NCBI GenBank assembly: GCA_018819305.1 | Contig: JAHJQO010000004.1 | Coordinates: 1-49,124, forward strand | Reading direction: 5' to 3' | Origin: Nanobdellota archaeon | GTDB taxonomy: Archaea; Nanobdellota; Nanobdellia; Woesearchaeales; SM23-78 | DNA: 49,124 nucleotides | Part shown: piece after piece, positions 1 to 8,226 of the stretch | Position numbering within the stretch: position 1 is the first letter of the stretch | Layout: each line of letters begins with the position of its first letter | Translations under genes and position numbers: made by a program | Notes under the pieces: model-generated | Told to the model about the DNA's origin: nothing | The model's database searches: none | The model's input: the letters and a program-made list of their open reading frames with translations, nothing else

Positions 1-137
1 TATAAAAGAAAAAGCATAAAATGAAACATTCTAAAAACAAAAAGTTACTTTTTCCAAGAAAAAAGTAACTTTTTCAATAAAAATACGAATCCTTCCTATT
101 AAACCACAAAAGAATACAAAATCATTTAATGGATGGA
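1..137. repeat. Terminal direct repeat, copy 1
   Basis: The first 137 bases are identical to the last 137 (48988-49124). The repeat contains a hairpin at 39-74 with perfect 15-bp arms, AAAAAGTTACTTTTT and its complement, around a 6-nt loop. No coding sequence is visible in it and no other copy was seen inside the window. Since both copies run to the exact ends of the sequence, the likely explanations are a circularised contig or a contig bounded by an interspersed repeat. Confidence 0.95.
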
Positions 138-200
138 GCTCATTTAACTCCACACAAAGGTAATGAAGCAGGTTATATGTTGCTAGTGTGAAAAACCGCA

Positions 201-212
201 AATATTTATATA
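201..212 (+). promoter_or_regulatory. TATA box of the radical SAM activase gene
   Basis: AATATTTATATA lies about 27-38 bases before the ATG at 239 with no Shine-Dalgarno sequence between. This spacing fits an archaeal promoter of a leaderless mRNA and supports the ATG at 239 over the upstream in-frame start at 188, which would place the TATA box inside the coding region. Confidence 0.6.
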
Positions 213-238
213 AAACTAGAGATTATTCTTTTTTTAGT

Positions 239-1027
239 ATGAAAACAGCAACAATATTTGACATCAAAAGGTATGCAATTCATGATGGCCCTGGAATCAG
301 GACTAGTATTTTTTTCAAGGGATGCCCTAGCCAGTGCGAATGGTGCCATAATCCTGAAGCCAGGGATTTGGGAGGGGATGTTATTGATTATACGAGCCAG
401 GATTATATGCTTGACAGCAAACTTGGAACTGGAAAAAGAATAAGTATTGAACAGCTTATGAATGAAATTGAAAAAGATGTTATTTTTTATGACACATCTG
501 GTGGAGGAGTTACTTTCTCTGGCGGCGAGCCTTTACTGCAATATATTTTTCTAGAAAAAATACTTAACAAATGCAAACAAAAAGGAATCCACACTGCTCT
601 GGACACTACTGGCTACACCCCACAGGTTGTTTTTGATTCTATTATCGACAAGGTTGACTTATTCCTTTATGACCTTAAGTTGATTGATGATGATCAGCAC
701 AAAAAATTCATTGGAATCTCAAATTATTTTATACATGAAAACCTGAAAAAGCTTGCTGAAAAACAAAAAAATGTCTGGATTAGGTTTCCTGTCATCCCAA
801 AAATCACAGATACAAAAGAAAATATTGAACAGCTCAAGGAATTTGTTTCTTCTCTTAACTTCAAAGACATCAGCCTTCTTCCATATCACAAGATAGCTGA
901 TAGCAAGTATGAAAAATTGGGCTTGAAAAACAAGATGAAAGGAATTGAACCTCCTTCTGAAGAATTTATGCACAAGCTAAAAAAAGAATTTGAAAAAGAT
1001 GGTTTTAATGTCAGGATTGAGGGTTAA
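239..1027 (+). CDS. pflA: Pyruvate formate-lyase activating enzyme-like radical SAM protein
   Basis: This 262-residue protein is a radical SAM enzyme of the glycyl-radical activase family, which uses S-adenosylmethionine and a 4Fe-4S cluster to install a glycyl radical on a partner such as pyruvate formate-lyase. The cluster motif CPSQCEWC gives Cys29, Cys33 and Cys36 (CX3CX2C), preceded by the family signature HDGPGIRTS at residues 15-23. The GGGVTFSGGEPLLQ segment is the SAM-binding GGE region. No ferredoxin-like insert with extra Cys clusters is present, which favours the short PflA type. An in-frame start at 188 exists, but the ATG at 239 fits the TATA box. No glycyl-radical enzyme partner is in the window, so the substrate is unknown. 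Confidence 0.85.
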   Translation: MKTATIFDIKRYAIHDGPGIRTSIFFKGCPSQCEWCHNPEARDLGGDVIDYTSQDYMLDSKLGTGKRISIEQLMNEIEKDVIFYDTSGGGVTFSGGEPLLQYIFLEKILNKCKQKGIHTALDTTGYTPQVVFDSIIDKVDLFLYDLKLIDDDQHKKFIGISNYFIHENLKKLAEKQKNVWIRFPVIPKITDTKENIEQLKEFVSSLNFKDISLLPYHKIADSKYEKLGLKNKMKGIEPPSEEFMHKLKKEFEKDGFNVRIEG

Positions 1028-1033
1028 ATTTAT

Positions 1034-1345
1034 TCAGGTCACTTTTAATCCATCAGGCTTGTCATGGTGACCGCACTTGCCGCACACAAAATATAATTCC
1101 TCGTCTTCATCTGAATACTGAATGCCTTTTGATGCAAGCTGTGCTTTACCAAACCCGCACTTGCTGCACTTATGTTTATGAGCAGCCAAAGGATTAATTG
1201 TACTCTCAACAATCTTTAATTCATAAGTTGATTTTATCTCCTCATTCACATGCTCTTTGTCTGGTTTTGCAATATATCCGCAGCTGCAAACAAAATTTCC
1301 TCTGTTTATTCTCATCAAAGACTTGCATTCAGGACAAAATTTCAT
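1034..1345 (-). CDS. tfs: Transcription factor S (TFIIS-like, RpoM family)
   Basis: This 103-residue protein has two zinc ribbons. The N-terminal one has CPEC at residues 4-7 paired with CSC near residue 20. The C-terminal TFIIS-type ribbon has CSKCG paired with CGKCGH near the end. The acidic SDEDEE stretch in the C-terminal ribbon corresponds to the Asp-Glu tip that archaeal TFS and eukaryotic TFIIS insert into the RNA polymerase active site to stimulate cleavage of backtracked RNA. The length matches archaeal TFS. It converges with the upstream radical SAM gene with only 6 bp between stops, and its start is about 90 bp from the divergent GH15-like gene. A TATA-like stretch (TTTTTTAAAC) sits about 25 bases upstream, indicating a leaderless mRNA. 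Confidence 0.88.
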   Translation of the reverse strand: MKFCPECKSLMRINRGNFVCSCGYIAKPDKEHVNEEIKSTYELKIVESTINPLAAHKHKCSKCGFGKAQLASKGIQYSDEDEELYFVCGKCGHHDKPDGLKVT

Positions 1346-1402
1346 AAAACCAAGAGTCTATGCATTGTTTAAAAAAGTTCTGAAAATACCTGCATAACAA
1401 TA

Positions 1403-1412
1403 AATATTTATA
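1403..1412 (+). promoter_or_regulatory. TATA box of the GH15-like gene
   Basis: AATATTTATA about 23-32 bases before the ATG at 1435, with no Shine-Dalgarno sequence. Typical of a leaderless archaeal transcript. Confidence 0.55.
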
Positions 1413-1434
1413 TCAAAAAATTAAAAAATCATTT

Positions 1435-2520
1435 ATGGTTAGGAAAATCCTGAAAAAAATTACAAACAAGCATCTTATCAAGCAGCACCTTGAGATATTA
1501 AAGGGTTTGCAGTACAAGACCGGCTTGTTTGGTGCTTCTGCAAAAGCAGTCAAAACAGGGTATAATAAGGCATGGTTAAGAGATAATTTCTATGAATGCC
1601 TTGCTTTTTTTGTGCTCAAGGATTATGCTACATGCAAAGAAACTTACAAGACATTTTTGAGGGTTTTTGAAAAGCATGAATATAAGATTGACCGTGCAAT
1701 TGAAAAAAAGCCAGAGAATAAACATGAGTACATACATGCAAGATATCATCCTCATACTTTTGACGAGTTCTGGGAGGATTGGGGGAACAAGCAGAACGAT
1801 GCAGTAGGTGCTATTCTCTGGGGAATTGCATCGCTTGAAGATGAAGGCATTAAGATTATGGAAACAGAAAAGGATAAAGAGCTGGTTCAAAAACTTGTTC
1901 ATTATCTGAACAGTATTGAGTACTGGCATGACCAAGATTCTGGAATGTGGGAAAATGAAGAAGAAACACATGCTTCATCTATTGGCGCCTGCCTTGCAGG
2001 TCTTATCAAGATAAGAAGATATGTTAATGTTCCTGATCATATGATTGAACAGGGAAGAAAATCATTAAATCATCTTTTACCCAGAGAGTCTGAGAAAAAA
2101 TATGTTGACCTGGCAGAGCTAAGTCTTATTTATCCTTATGATATTGTTACAAAAGAGCAGAGAGATAAAATACTTGAAAATGTTGAATACCATCTTCTAA
2201 AAGAAAGAGGTGTGATTAGATACAAGAATGACTGGTATTACAACAAGAACCCTGACGGCTATTCTGAAGAAGCAGAATGGTGCTTTGGCCTGAGCTGGCT
2301 TGCAATTATTTATGACATTCTTGGCAATAAGCAAAAAGCAGAAGAATTCCTGCAAAGAGCAATTGCAGTTGACACAAAAAAAGGAATGCCAGAACTATAT
2401 TATTCCAACAGCCCAAATTACAATGAGAACACTCCTTTAGGTTGGTCAGAAAGCATGTTTATTATTGCTTTGCATGAATTTAATAATGAGCATTATCCTA
2501 TGCCATTAATAAAAAAATAG
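1435..2520 (+). CDS. GH15-like glycoside hydrolase (glucoamylase / phosphorylase-kinase-like fold)
   Basis: This 361-residue protein appears to be a six-hairpin (alpha/alpha toroid) glycosidase related to GH15 glucoamylases and trehalases. Supporting segments are AWLRDNFYE near residue 46 (the substrate-binding W-R-D motif), WGNKQNDAVGAILWGI (the GH15 Q-N-D segment), YSEEAEWCFGLSW near 280 (likely catalytic acid region) and TPLGWSESMFIIALHE near the C-terminus (the P-x-x-W-S segment with the second glutamate). There is no signal peptide, so it should act in the cytoplasm, perhaps on an intracellular alpha-glucan or disaccharide. It lacks the N-terminal beta-sandwich of many prokaryotic glucoamylases. 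The exact substrate cannot be read from sequence. Confidence 0.75.
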   Translation: MVRKILKKITNKHLIKQHLEILKGLQYKTGLFGASAKAVKTGYNKAWLRDNFYECLAFFVLKDYATCKETYKTFLRVFEKHEYKIDRAIEKKPENKHEYIHARYHPHTFDEFWEDWGNKQNDAVGAILWGIASLEDEGIKIMETEKDKELVQKLVHYLNSIEYWHDQDSGMWENEEETHASSIGACLAGLIKIRRYVNVPDHMIEQGRKSLNHLLPRESEKKYVDLAELSLIYPYDIVTKEQRDKILENVEYHLLKERGVIRYKNDWYYNKNPDGYSEEAEWCFGLSWLAIIYDILGNKQKAEEFLQRAIAVDTKKGMPELYYSNSPNYNENTPLGWSESMFIIALHEFNNEHYPMPLIKK

Positions 2521-2561
2521 AAAAAATACCTTATAATAACCAGAATCATGATTTTGTGAAC

Positions 2562-2765
2562 TTAGTCTAACTTTATTATTACTCTTGTTCTTTTCTTTCT
2601 ACGTTCATGAGCAATTCGTAAAGCTGAACTCAAAACAGTTTCTTCTAATGTACCTTCTTTTGGTTTCCCAAAGTTCACCCAAGAATCAGAATCTGTTTTT
2701 CTTCTGTAACAAGAAGTAACTTCATAGTAATCTTTCCTATCTTGAACTATTACTTTGTACTCCAT
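2562..2765 (-). CDS. Small conserved-looking protein of unknown function
   Basis: This 67-residue basic protein is not recognised. It begins with a short beta-like stretch (EYKVIVQDRKDYYEV) and ends with a charged helix (RIAHERRKKRTRVIIK). A TATA-like sequence on the minus strand (AGATATTTATAC, around 2789-2800) lies at leaderless spacing before the ATG, which supports expression. It stands alone: the gap to the next gene (2766-2924) holds only this promoter and AT-rich sequence. Confidence 0.5.
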   Translation of the reverse strand: MEYKVIVQDRKDYYEVTSCYRRKTDSDSWVNFGKPKEGTLEETVLSSALRIAHERRKKRTRVIIKLD

Positions 2766-2924
2766 TTATAGTTAGAAATCTAAAATAGTATAAATATCTA
2801 CTGTTTTAAAGAATTCTGGCATTTAATTCTTCTATAATATAAGTTACTAGCACTCCCCTGAAAAAGGATATAACATAACTAAAATTCTATCAAGAAAAAA
2901 TAAATAATTTTATATAATATATTC

Positions 2925-3764
2925 TCACGTATTGAACCATTCAGCTTCTTTTATCAGCTTGTCATCGTCATCTCTGATTTCAATCACAACACTGTATTCG
3001 TCATCAGGGTCTGTTTCTGTGAGGGTTCGCTTGATTTCAACTGTTTCTGTATGAGTGTCTCCTTGTATTAACAAGGGAACATTAACAGATGCCATGGCTA
3101 CTTCTTCGCCAGTGCCAAAGTTCTCATAATAAGGTGCTCCGCTGGATTTTCTTGCATAAATGAATGCTGTGACAACAACATCATCAGCTTTTCCATTCTC
3201 AATCTTAAATTTAACAGAATTAATCTTAGCAAAACCAGTATCATCATTTGTTGAGGTTTCAACATCAAGTATTGAAAGCTCTACTCTTCCAGAATAATGC
3301 GGTTGTGGTTCATCAAAACATGCGTTGTCATAAAAGAAACCTCCGCATGTTCCGCCGCAGTCAACATTACTTTCATCCTGGTTTTTCTCACCATCTTCAC
3401 AAGATGGGTTAACACATTTCACATTTCCTCTGCACCATTCGCTTGCGCAGTCTGAATCTACATTGCAAAATTTAAATTCCCCGCAGGAATCACAAATATC
3501 TCCTCCGCAGTCAACATCTGTCTCATCCTGGTCTTTTATAGCATTAGTACACAAATCAACCTCTACACTTGCATTAAGAGTTTCATTCATAGTATTTATT
3601 TCTGACTCAACAGCAACTTCAGCAGTTTCATTGGTATCAACACCACCACTGCCTCCTCCATTCCCCTTAATAATAAGAAGAACTACAAGTACAATAATTA
3701 CAATTATAAAAATAGCTCTTTCAATGTGTTTGGGTCTTATTACGATTTCTACTCCTTCTGCCAT
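2925..3764 (-). CDS. Membrane-anchored extracellular Cys-rich protein
   Basis: This 279-residue protein has a short cytoplasmic N-terminus, one hydrophobic segment (about residues 17-36) and a large outside domain. After a Thr/Glu-rich linker come two Cys-rich repeats with the pattern C-x-D-x-x-x-D-Q-D-E-T-D-V-D-C-G-G and a segment CNVDSDCASEWC, then a C-terminal beta-rich domain. Such Asp/Cys repeats are common in surface proteins of DPANN archaea and probably form disulfide-bonded, calcium-binding modules. The ATG at 3764 is preferred over the GTG at 3773 because GGTGATT sits just upstream as a Shine-Dalgarno site. It lies downstream of the ATPase gene on the same strand, separated by 50 bp. 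Partner and exact role are unknown. Confidence 0.65.
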   Translation of the reverse strand: MAEGVEIVIRPKHIERAIFIIVIIVLVVLLIIKGNGGGSGGVDTNETAEVAVESEINTMNETLNASVEVDLCTNAIKDQDETDVDCGGDICDSCGEFKFCNVDSDCASEWCRGNVKCVNPSCEDGEKNQDESNVDCGGTCGGFFYDNACFDEPQPHYSGRVELSILDVETSTNDDTGFAKINSVKFKIENGKADDVVVTAFIYARKSSGAPYYENFGTGEEVAMASVNVPLLIQGDTHTETVEIKRTLTETDPDDEYSVVIEIRDDDDKLIKEAEWFNT

Positions 3765-3814
3765 GTTAATCACCAGTGTGTTATTACTATATAAACTTTT
3801 TTAAATTTTTTTTA

Positions 3815-5050
3815 TCAATCCACTTCAAATTCTTCAGCAAGCTCTTTTAAGAGTTTGTCAGTGTCAGATATATGATCATCATCTCTTGATTTGCTCAAAG
3901 ACTTGTCTTTGGCACTCAAAGGCTCTGCCTTTGATGTTTCTTCTTTATCCTTTCTTCTTGGGCTTGTGCTTTTCAGCTGATTCAACAAATGCTGTTTATG
4001 TTTATCATCATGAATTGCACGTCTATCATCATTATGCTTATGAACAGGTTTTGCTTTCGGCTTGTTATCATCTTCATCAGGAGCAAACTTAATCCTGAAA
4101 AAACCATGTTTTTCTTTGTTTTTCTCTTCTTCTGATTCTTTTTCTGTTGCTGTTCTTATCTTAACATCCATTTTTTCTTCACTAACATGTTTTTTCTTTC
4201 CAGAGGTTTTTAAAGGTTTTGCTTCTTTATGCATTATTCCTGACTCTTTTGCTACAACAGCATTCTGCTCAAGTATTTCTCTTTTATGAATCAGTATTTT
4301 TATTGCTTCGTCACGGCACAGTTTTAGGAATTCTCTTGGATTCTTATCAGCTTTGTCATGCATTTTTTTAATGCTGTCTTCTGTAAAAGGATATATTCCT
4401 TTGCCTCCAAAAGCTTCAATTCTTTTTTGTAGCATTTCTTTGGCTTCATCAAAAGTAAGCCTTCTCAGAGTTATTGACAATTCATCACTCCCAATCTCTC
4501 TTAATCTGCTTTTTTCATATTCTTTCTGAGTGCTTGAAACTATTATTTGTAGTTTTAATCCTTCTTTTCTCAGGTTTTTTATCAGCTCTAAATTCTTGTC
4601 TGTTATATGATGAGCATTGTCAATAAGCAAAGCCACTGATTTCTGACCTAGTTTTTTCTTTAAAAAACCCAAAAAATCAGCACTGAGAAGTTTCTTATGA
4701 GGTTTTGAAAAAGTTTTTTCATAAAAAGAAAGCAAAGGTTCCAGCATTTTTTGCAATATATTAATTTGATCTTTGAAAATTGCAGCATTAATATATATTG
4801 AATGGATTCGGTTGTATTTTCCAAGCCTGTCTTCCAGCCATCGCATCATGGTTGTTTTTCCAACACCATCTTCACCAACAATTGCACCATAGAAATAGTT
4901 CTTAATAAAGAACCAGTTCATTTTTTCTTTTTCATCTTTCCTGTTAACCAAGAACTTGTTAATTGGCAGGAATATCTTGTCTGCAAAAGGGTCGCCTCTA
5001 AAGCCTAGAGCTTTATCCCATTCAAGAACAAAATCACTCTTAGTAACCAT
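3815..5050 (-). CDS. AAA ATPase (ExeA/Orc-like) with long charged C-terminal tail
   Basis: This 411-residue protein has a P-loop ATPase domain over roughly residues 1-260: Walker A GEDGVGKTT near residue 60, Walker B VALLIDNAHH near 143, and a sensor-1-like stretch IIVSSTQ. The order matches the AAA_22/ExeA group, which also includes Orc1/Cdc6-like proteins. The N-terminal LGFRGDPFAD resembles the G-x-x-x-x-P-F motif of ExeA-type ATPases. Residues after about 270 are Lys/Glu-rich and probably disordered. Such ATPases serve secretion, transposition or DNA replication, and nothing here decides between them. The ATG at 5050 is chosen; an in-frame TTG at 5053 is less likely. The start is preceded by a Shine-Dalgarno site held in a hairpin. 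Confidence 0.7.
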   Translation of the reverse strand: MVTKSDFVLEWDKALGFRGDPFADKIFLPINKFLVNRKDEKEKMNWFFIKNYFYGAIVGEDGVGKTTMMRWLEDRLGKYNRIHSIYINAAIFKDQINILQKMLEPLLSFYEKTFSKPHKKLLSADFLGFLKKKLGQKSVALLIDNAHHITDKNLELIKNLRKEGLKLQIIVSSTQKEYEKSRLREIGSDELSITLRRLTFDEAKEMLQKRIEAFGGKGIYPFTEDSIKKMHDKADKNPREFLKLCRDEAIKILIHKREILEQNAVVAKESGIMHKEAKPLKTSGKKKHVSEEKMDVKIRTATEKESEEEKNKEKHGFFRIKFAPDEDDNKPKAKPVHKHNDDRRAIHDDKHKQHLLNQLKSTSPRRKDKEETSKAEPLSAKDKSLSKSRDDDHISDTDKLLKELAEEFEVD

Positions 5051-5051
5051 C

Positions 5052-5073
5052 AAAAATTACCTCCGTAATTTTT
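5052..5073 (-). promoter_or_regulatory. Hairpin presenting the Shine-Dalgarno site of the ATPase mRNA
   Basis: On the minus strand the sequence immediately before the ATG at 5050 reads AAAAATTAC, then GGAG, then GTAATTTTT. The 9-bp arms are perfectly complementary and the 4-nt loop is the core of the Shine-Dalgarno sequence. The arrangement could expose or hide the ribosome site depending on temperature or a bound protein. Confidence 0.6.
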
Positions 5074-5076
5074 GGG

Positions 5077-5106
5077 GGTTCAAAAAAATTACATTTTTTT
5101 GTAACC
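5077..5106 (-). promoter_or_regulatory. Second leader hairpin of the ATPase mRNA
   Basis: GGTT at 5077-5080 and AACC at 5103-5106 enclose an A7-T / A-T7 inner stem, giving an interrupted inverted repeat just 5' of the Shine-Dalgarno hairpin in the ATPase mRNA. It may be an additional structured element in the same leader or a termination-like structure. No function is established. Confidence 0.4.
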
Positions 5107-5232
5107 ACTGAAAGTCCACCCCCAATATATACATTAATTATACATGAATCAGAATAATGAGAGAAAAGAGGGTTTTATAAATCTTTTGGAGAAAACAATT
5201 TAAACCCCAGGCTTATTATTAAAATCTAAATC

Positions 5233-6429
5233 ATGAAACAAGAAGATATTGCAAGAATTGCTTATGATCCAAAAACAACTGAGCAGGATACTGATAAAGA
5301 TGGCAATCCTTTGCAAACAGGCATTAGAGCAGCATTTCTTGCTTTAAGAAAGAATCCAGATATGAAAATCCTGGCTGTAGGCAAAAAATCTGAGCTTGAA
5401 CAGGATATTGAGACTGTGATTAAAGGAAAACCCAGATTTAACAGAGACGCTCATAAGATTATTCTTGTTCATGCTGATAATTACATCGGGATGCATGAAA
5501 ATCCGCGTTCTGCTTTGGAAAACAAGAATTCAAGTATTTACAAGTGCTTTGAACTTGTAAAAAACAAAGAAGCAGATGTTGTGGTTAGCCCAGGAAACTC
5601 AGGTGCAACAAATTTACTTGCAGGAACAAATCTTGGCAGGCTGAAAATCAATAGTTCTATGTCAATAAAAGACCGTCTTCTTGGCAGGAACCTTTTTGGC
5701 AGGGTTTCAAAACCAGGCTTGCTTGCCCGCATCCCCACCCAAAGTGAAGAACTTGCTTATTTGATTGACGCAGGCGCTTCCATTGATCAGGAGGATTATC
5801 ATCTTGGGCATTATGCTTTGATGCTGCATGCTTATCTTAAGGAGTCAGAAGGCATTGATAACCCGCGAATTGCCTTGTTAAATATTGGTTCTGAAAACTG
5901 GAAGGGAAATTCTCTTTACAGAGGCACTTATGAAATACTTTCTCAGTATGATAAGGCTGGTTTAATTAATTTTGTGGGCAATCTTGAGCCTGAAGACGTT
6001 TACAAACAAAACGCTGACGGCTTTGTATGCGACTCGCAGGTAGGAAACATTTTTATCAAGGCTTCAGAAGCAGTTAGTAGTTTTCAGCAGGATATTATTA
6101 AAGAGAGTTATAAGGCTCAGAATGGCCTGTTAATCCCTATTAAATTTGCTGGCGGACCTGCTCTTTCAATTATTAAGTCTGACCTAAGAAAAAAAGTAGA
6201 CCTGCTAAAGCTTGGCGGAGGCCTGATTCTCGGAGTAAAAAAACCAGTTATTGTTGTTCATGGAAATTCTGGTGAGCGAGAACTGGCAGGTGCATTGTTA
6301 TACGCTTCAAAGGTTGCCAAATTTGACCTTGCTGAAAGAATTGACTCTATTTTCCAGGAAGGTATCGAAGCTTCTTGGAAAGATCTCTCTCGCTGGCATG
6401 AGATGTATAAGCGTATCAGGAGAAAGTAG
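5233..6429 (+). CDS. plsX: PlsX-like phosphate acyltransferase
   Basis: This 398-residue protein matches the order of conserved segments in PlsX, the bacterial enzyme that makes acyl-phosphate from acyl-ACP and phosphate: VVVSPGNSGATNLLA (VSAGNTGA-type), LIDAGASID (DxGAN-type), ARIALLNIGSENWKG-like segment (P-x-x-x-LLNIG-E-x-KG), FVGNLEPEDVYKQNADGFVCD and GNIFIKASEA, then IVVHGNS near the C-terminus (the V-x-x-HG-S signature). It is longer than the usual 330-350 residues, with additions at the N-terminus. Archaeal membranes are normally isoprenoid ether lipids, so an acyl-phosphate enzyme is unexpected. A PlsC-like gene occurs at 26.5 kb. A TATA-like ATTTAAAC lies about 30 bases upstream, suggesting a leaderless mRNA. 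Confidence 0.82.
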   Translation: MKQEDIARIAYDPKTTEQDTDKDGNPLQTGIRAAFLALRKNPDMKILAVGKKSELEQDIETVIKGKPRFNRDAHKIILVHADNYIGMHENPRSALENKNSSIYKCFELVKNKEADVVVSPGNSGATNLLAGTNLGRLKINSSMSIKDRLLGRNLFGRVSKPGLLARIPTQSEELAYLIDAGASIDQEDYHLGHYALMLHAYLKESEGIDNPRIALLNIGSENWKGNSLYRGTYEILSQYDKAGLINFVGNLEPEDVYKQNADGFVCDSQVGNIFIKASEAVSSFQQDIIKESYKAQNGLLIPIKFAGGPALSIIKSDLRKKVDLLKLGGGLILGVKKPVIVVHGNSGERELAGALLYASKVAKFDLAERIDSIFQEGIEASWKDLSRWHEMYKRIRRK

Positions 6430-6432
6430 TCA

Positions 6433-6771
6433 TCATCTTATTATTATTTTCTCAGCAATAATCTCTTTCTCTCCTTTATACTCTGCAGTTTTCCCTGTTA
6501 TCTCTACTCTTTGGCCTTTGCTAAGGTTCACTTTATCAAAGACTATCACTGTAATTTCTTCTTGTTTTTTTATGTTAATTATTGAGAAATCATCTTTTGT
6601 TGTTATTCTTTCAACTATTCCAGTTATCATGATTGCAGCATCTTCATCCAACTCTTTTGCTTCGCTTATATCAATCTCCTGAAGACCGCTTGTCAAGAGA
6701 ATTACTGCAAGAACTCCAATTCCTACAATGCTGGTGATTAATGCTATTTTCAAGAGTAATGAATCTTTCAT
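6433..6771 (-). CDS. Membrane-anchored OB-fold-like protein
   Basis: This 112-residue protein has one N-terminal hydrophobic helix (about residues 8-28) followed by a beta-rich domain. ITGIVERITTKDDFSII, EEITVIVFD, LSKGQRVEITGKTAEYKGEKEI and IIAEKIII follow the strand order of an OB-fold of the tRNA-anti/nucleic-acid-binding type. Similar short anchored OB proteins are widespread in archaea without an assigned role. It converges with plsX, with only 3 bp between the stop codons. Confidence 0.6.
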   Translation of the reverse strand: MKDSLLLKIALITSIVGIGVLAVILLTSGLQEIDISEAKELDEDAAIMITGIVERITTKDDFSIINIKKQEEITVIVFDKVNLSKGQRVEITGKTAEYKGEKEIIAEKIIIR

Positions 6772-6903
6772 AAAATCAATTCTATTAGAAGTCCTTTATA
6801 TATTGTATAAGGAAAAAATCGGAAGATTTGCGGCGAGGCCGGTTGGGAAATTCTTTCTTCTTTTAGAAATCATTATAAATATTTGCTCATTTAAAAATAG
6901 ATT

Positions 6904-7638
6904 ATGAAGGAATATGATTTTTGGAAGGATTGGGAAGGAAAAACCGAGCTTGAAGAGTCAGCCATAAAATCTTGTAAGGTAGGCAAGAAAATTATTCTTG
7001 AAAATATTCCTGGAGAACAGATAATCTCGATTTATATTAGAGGAAGCTTTGCACGAAGAGAACTGGATAAGAAAAGTGACATAGATTTTATGGTGATTTT
7101 AAAAAAAAGCAATTATTTGAAGAAACTCAATCAACTCAATCAGGCATACAAAGACAAGTTCCATCCTGAGATTGAGATCAAAGGCTATTCATTATGGGAA
7201 TTAAAAACTGGAAAAAGAGTCAAACGCAGTGTGAGCGCGACTCCACCATACAGAACTGTGAAGCATCTTCCTGAATTAAAATTAATTTATGGAAAAGATT
7301 TATCTAAAAACAATTTTTTTTCCAGGTCAGATATCAAGGATTTAAAAGCCTTAGTTAATGCATTCCGAACTATTTTTTTACCCCAATACTCTGAAAAGAG
7401 AATGGGATTTAGAGATCTAATAAAGCAGACTTTTTGGTTGTCAGAGTTAGAACAAAAGGTCAAGGGTGAAAACCCACCACATAACTGGAAAAAACTTGAT
7501 AAATTCATTAAAGACGAGCAGCACATAGTCCACGATGCCTTAAAATACAGGCTTCAACCAACCAAAGATAAAAATGAGAAAGCAAAATACCTTAAGAAAT
7601 TGAAACTATATCTTAAAGAATTAGATGCTTTAACATAA
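6904..7638 (+). CDS. Nucleotidyltransferase-fold protein
   Basis: The N-terminal third carries the DNA polymerase beta-type nucleotidyltransferase motif: GSFARRELDKKSDIDFMV at residues 47-64, with Ser48 in the GS motif and the two metal-binding aspartates Asp59 and Asp61. A third acidic position is probable in the IEIKG strand near residue 97. The remaining 130 residues are helical and charged and may bind the substrate. Proteins of this type transfer nucleotides to antibiotics, tRNA or protein side chains, or act as MNT antitoxins, but this one is longer than MNT antitoxins and has no HEPN partner next to it. A TATA-like sequence (TTATAAATATTT) at 6872-6883 fits a leaderless start. Confidence 0.7.
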   Translation: MKEYDFWKDWEGKTELEESAIKSCKVGKKIILENIPGEQIISIYIRGSFARRELDKKSDIDFMVILKKSNYLKKLNQLNQAYKDKFHPEIEIKGYSLWELKTGKRVKRSVSATPPYRTVKHLPELKLIYGKDLSKNNFFSRSDIKDLKALVNAFRTIFLPQYSEKRMGFRDLIKQTFWLSELEQKVKGENPPHNWKKLDKFIKDEQHIVHDALKYRLQPTKDKNEKAKYLKKLKLYLKELDALT

Positions 7639-7721
7639 GACTAAAAATCATTAGAGCTTATAATATTCTATTCAATAAGTGCGCCTCTTCTTCAACTTTT
7701 TTCCTGTTCCCACTCAGCACA

Positions 7722-7982
7722 TCAATAAATATTATTGTGATGGTCGTAATCCAGAAGTCTTATTAACTTATTTTTCTCATCTATTTCATATATGAGAACA
7801 AATGATTTGTCTATGTGCACTCTTCTTGCTCCTTTCATGTCGCCTCTGAGTGGTTTGAAGTGCGTAAGGTTTTCCAGAATTTGTTTTGCTTTCTTGAAAA
7901 TTATTTCTAATTGTTTGGGATTTTTCTTTTTGAGCTTTTTGAATATTTCATCAATTTTTGTTTCTGTTTCAAGTTTATACAT
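7722..7982 (-). CDS. RelE-family mRNA interferase toxin
   Basis: This 86-residue basic protein fits the RelE/ParE toxin fold: an N-terminal helix pair (IDEIFKKLKKKNPKQLEIIFKKAKQIL), then LRGDMKGARRVHIDKSFVLIYEID, the Arg-rich central strands, and LLDYDHHNNIY at the C-terminus, as in RelE/YafQ-like toxins that cleave ribosome-bound mRNA. Its ATG overlaps the end of the antitoxin gene by 8 bp, indicating translational coupling. It is paralogous to the toxin at 19707-19973: they share NPKQL, the R-H-I-D-K-x-F-V-L segment and a C-terminal D-H/E-H-H motif. Whether it is active cannot be judged from sequence. Confidence 0.8.
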   Translation of the reverse strand: MYKLETETKIDEIFKKLKKKNPKQLEIIFKKAKQILENLTHFKPLRGDMKGARRVHIDKSFVLIYEIDEKNKLIRLLDYDHHNNIY

Positions 7983-8214
7983 CTTTTATCCCATATCTTT
8001 TTCGAAAATCCTCTAAAGTTCCTAGGTGTATGAATTTTCCTTTTCGTATCCTCTCAAGTTTTTCCAGATATTCTTTTCTTGCTTCAGGTTCTTCTTCTGT
8101 TTGGGTTCTCATAAAGAATTCCACTTGTTTGCTCATGCTTATGCCGTTGTCTTTGCAAAATCCAGAAAACTTGTTGTACACATCTTGATTAATGTTAAAT
8201 GATTTTATTGCCAT
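7975..8214 (-). CDS. Antitoxin of the RelE-type pair
   Basis: This 79-residue protein precedes and overlaps the toxin gene by 8 bp. The N-terminal half (MAIKSFNINQDVYNKF, then SMSKQVEFFM) looks like a ribbon-helix-helix DNA-binding domain. The C-terminal tail GTLEDFRKRYGIKDV is nearly identical to the tail of the antitoxin at 19466-19714 (GSLENFRKRYWIKDV) although their N-terminal halves differ, so the tail is probably the toxin-neutralising part. Two phased direct repeats just upstream are likely its operator. Confidence 0.75.
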   Translation of the reverse strand: MAIKSFNINQDVYNKFSGFCKDNGISMSKQVEFFMRTQTEEEPEARKEYLEKLERIRKGKFIHLGTLEDFRKRYGIKDV

Positions 8215-8226
8215 GATTTCACCTTA

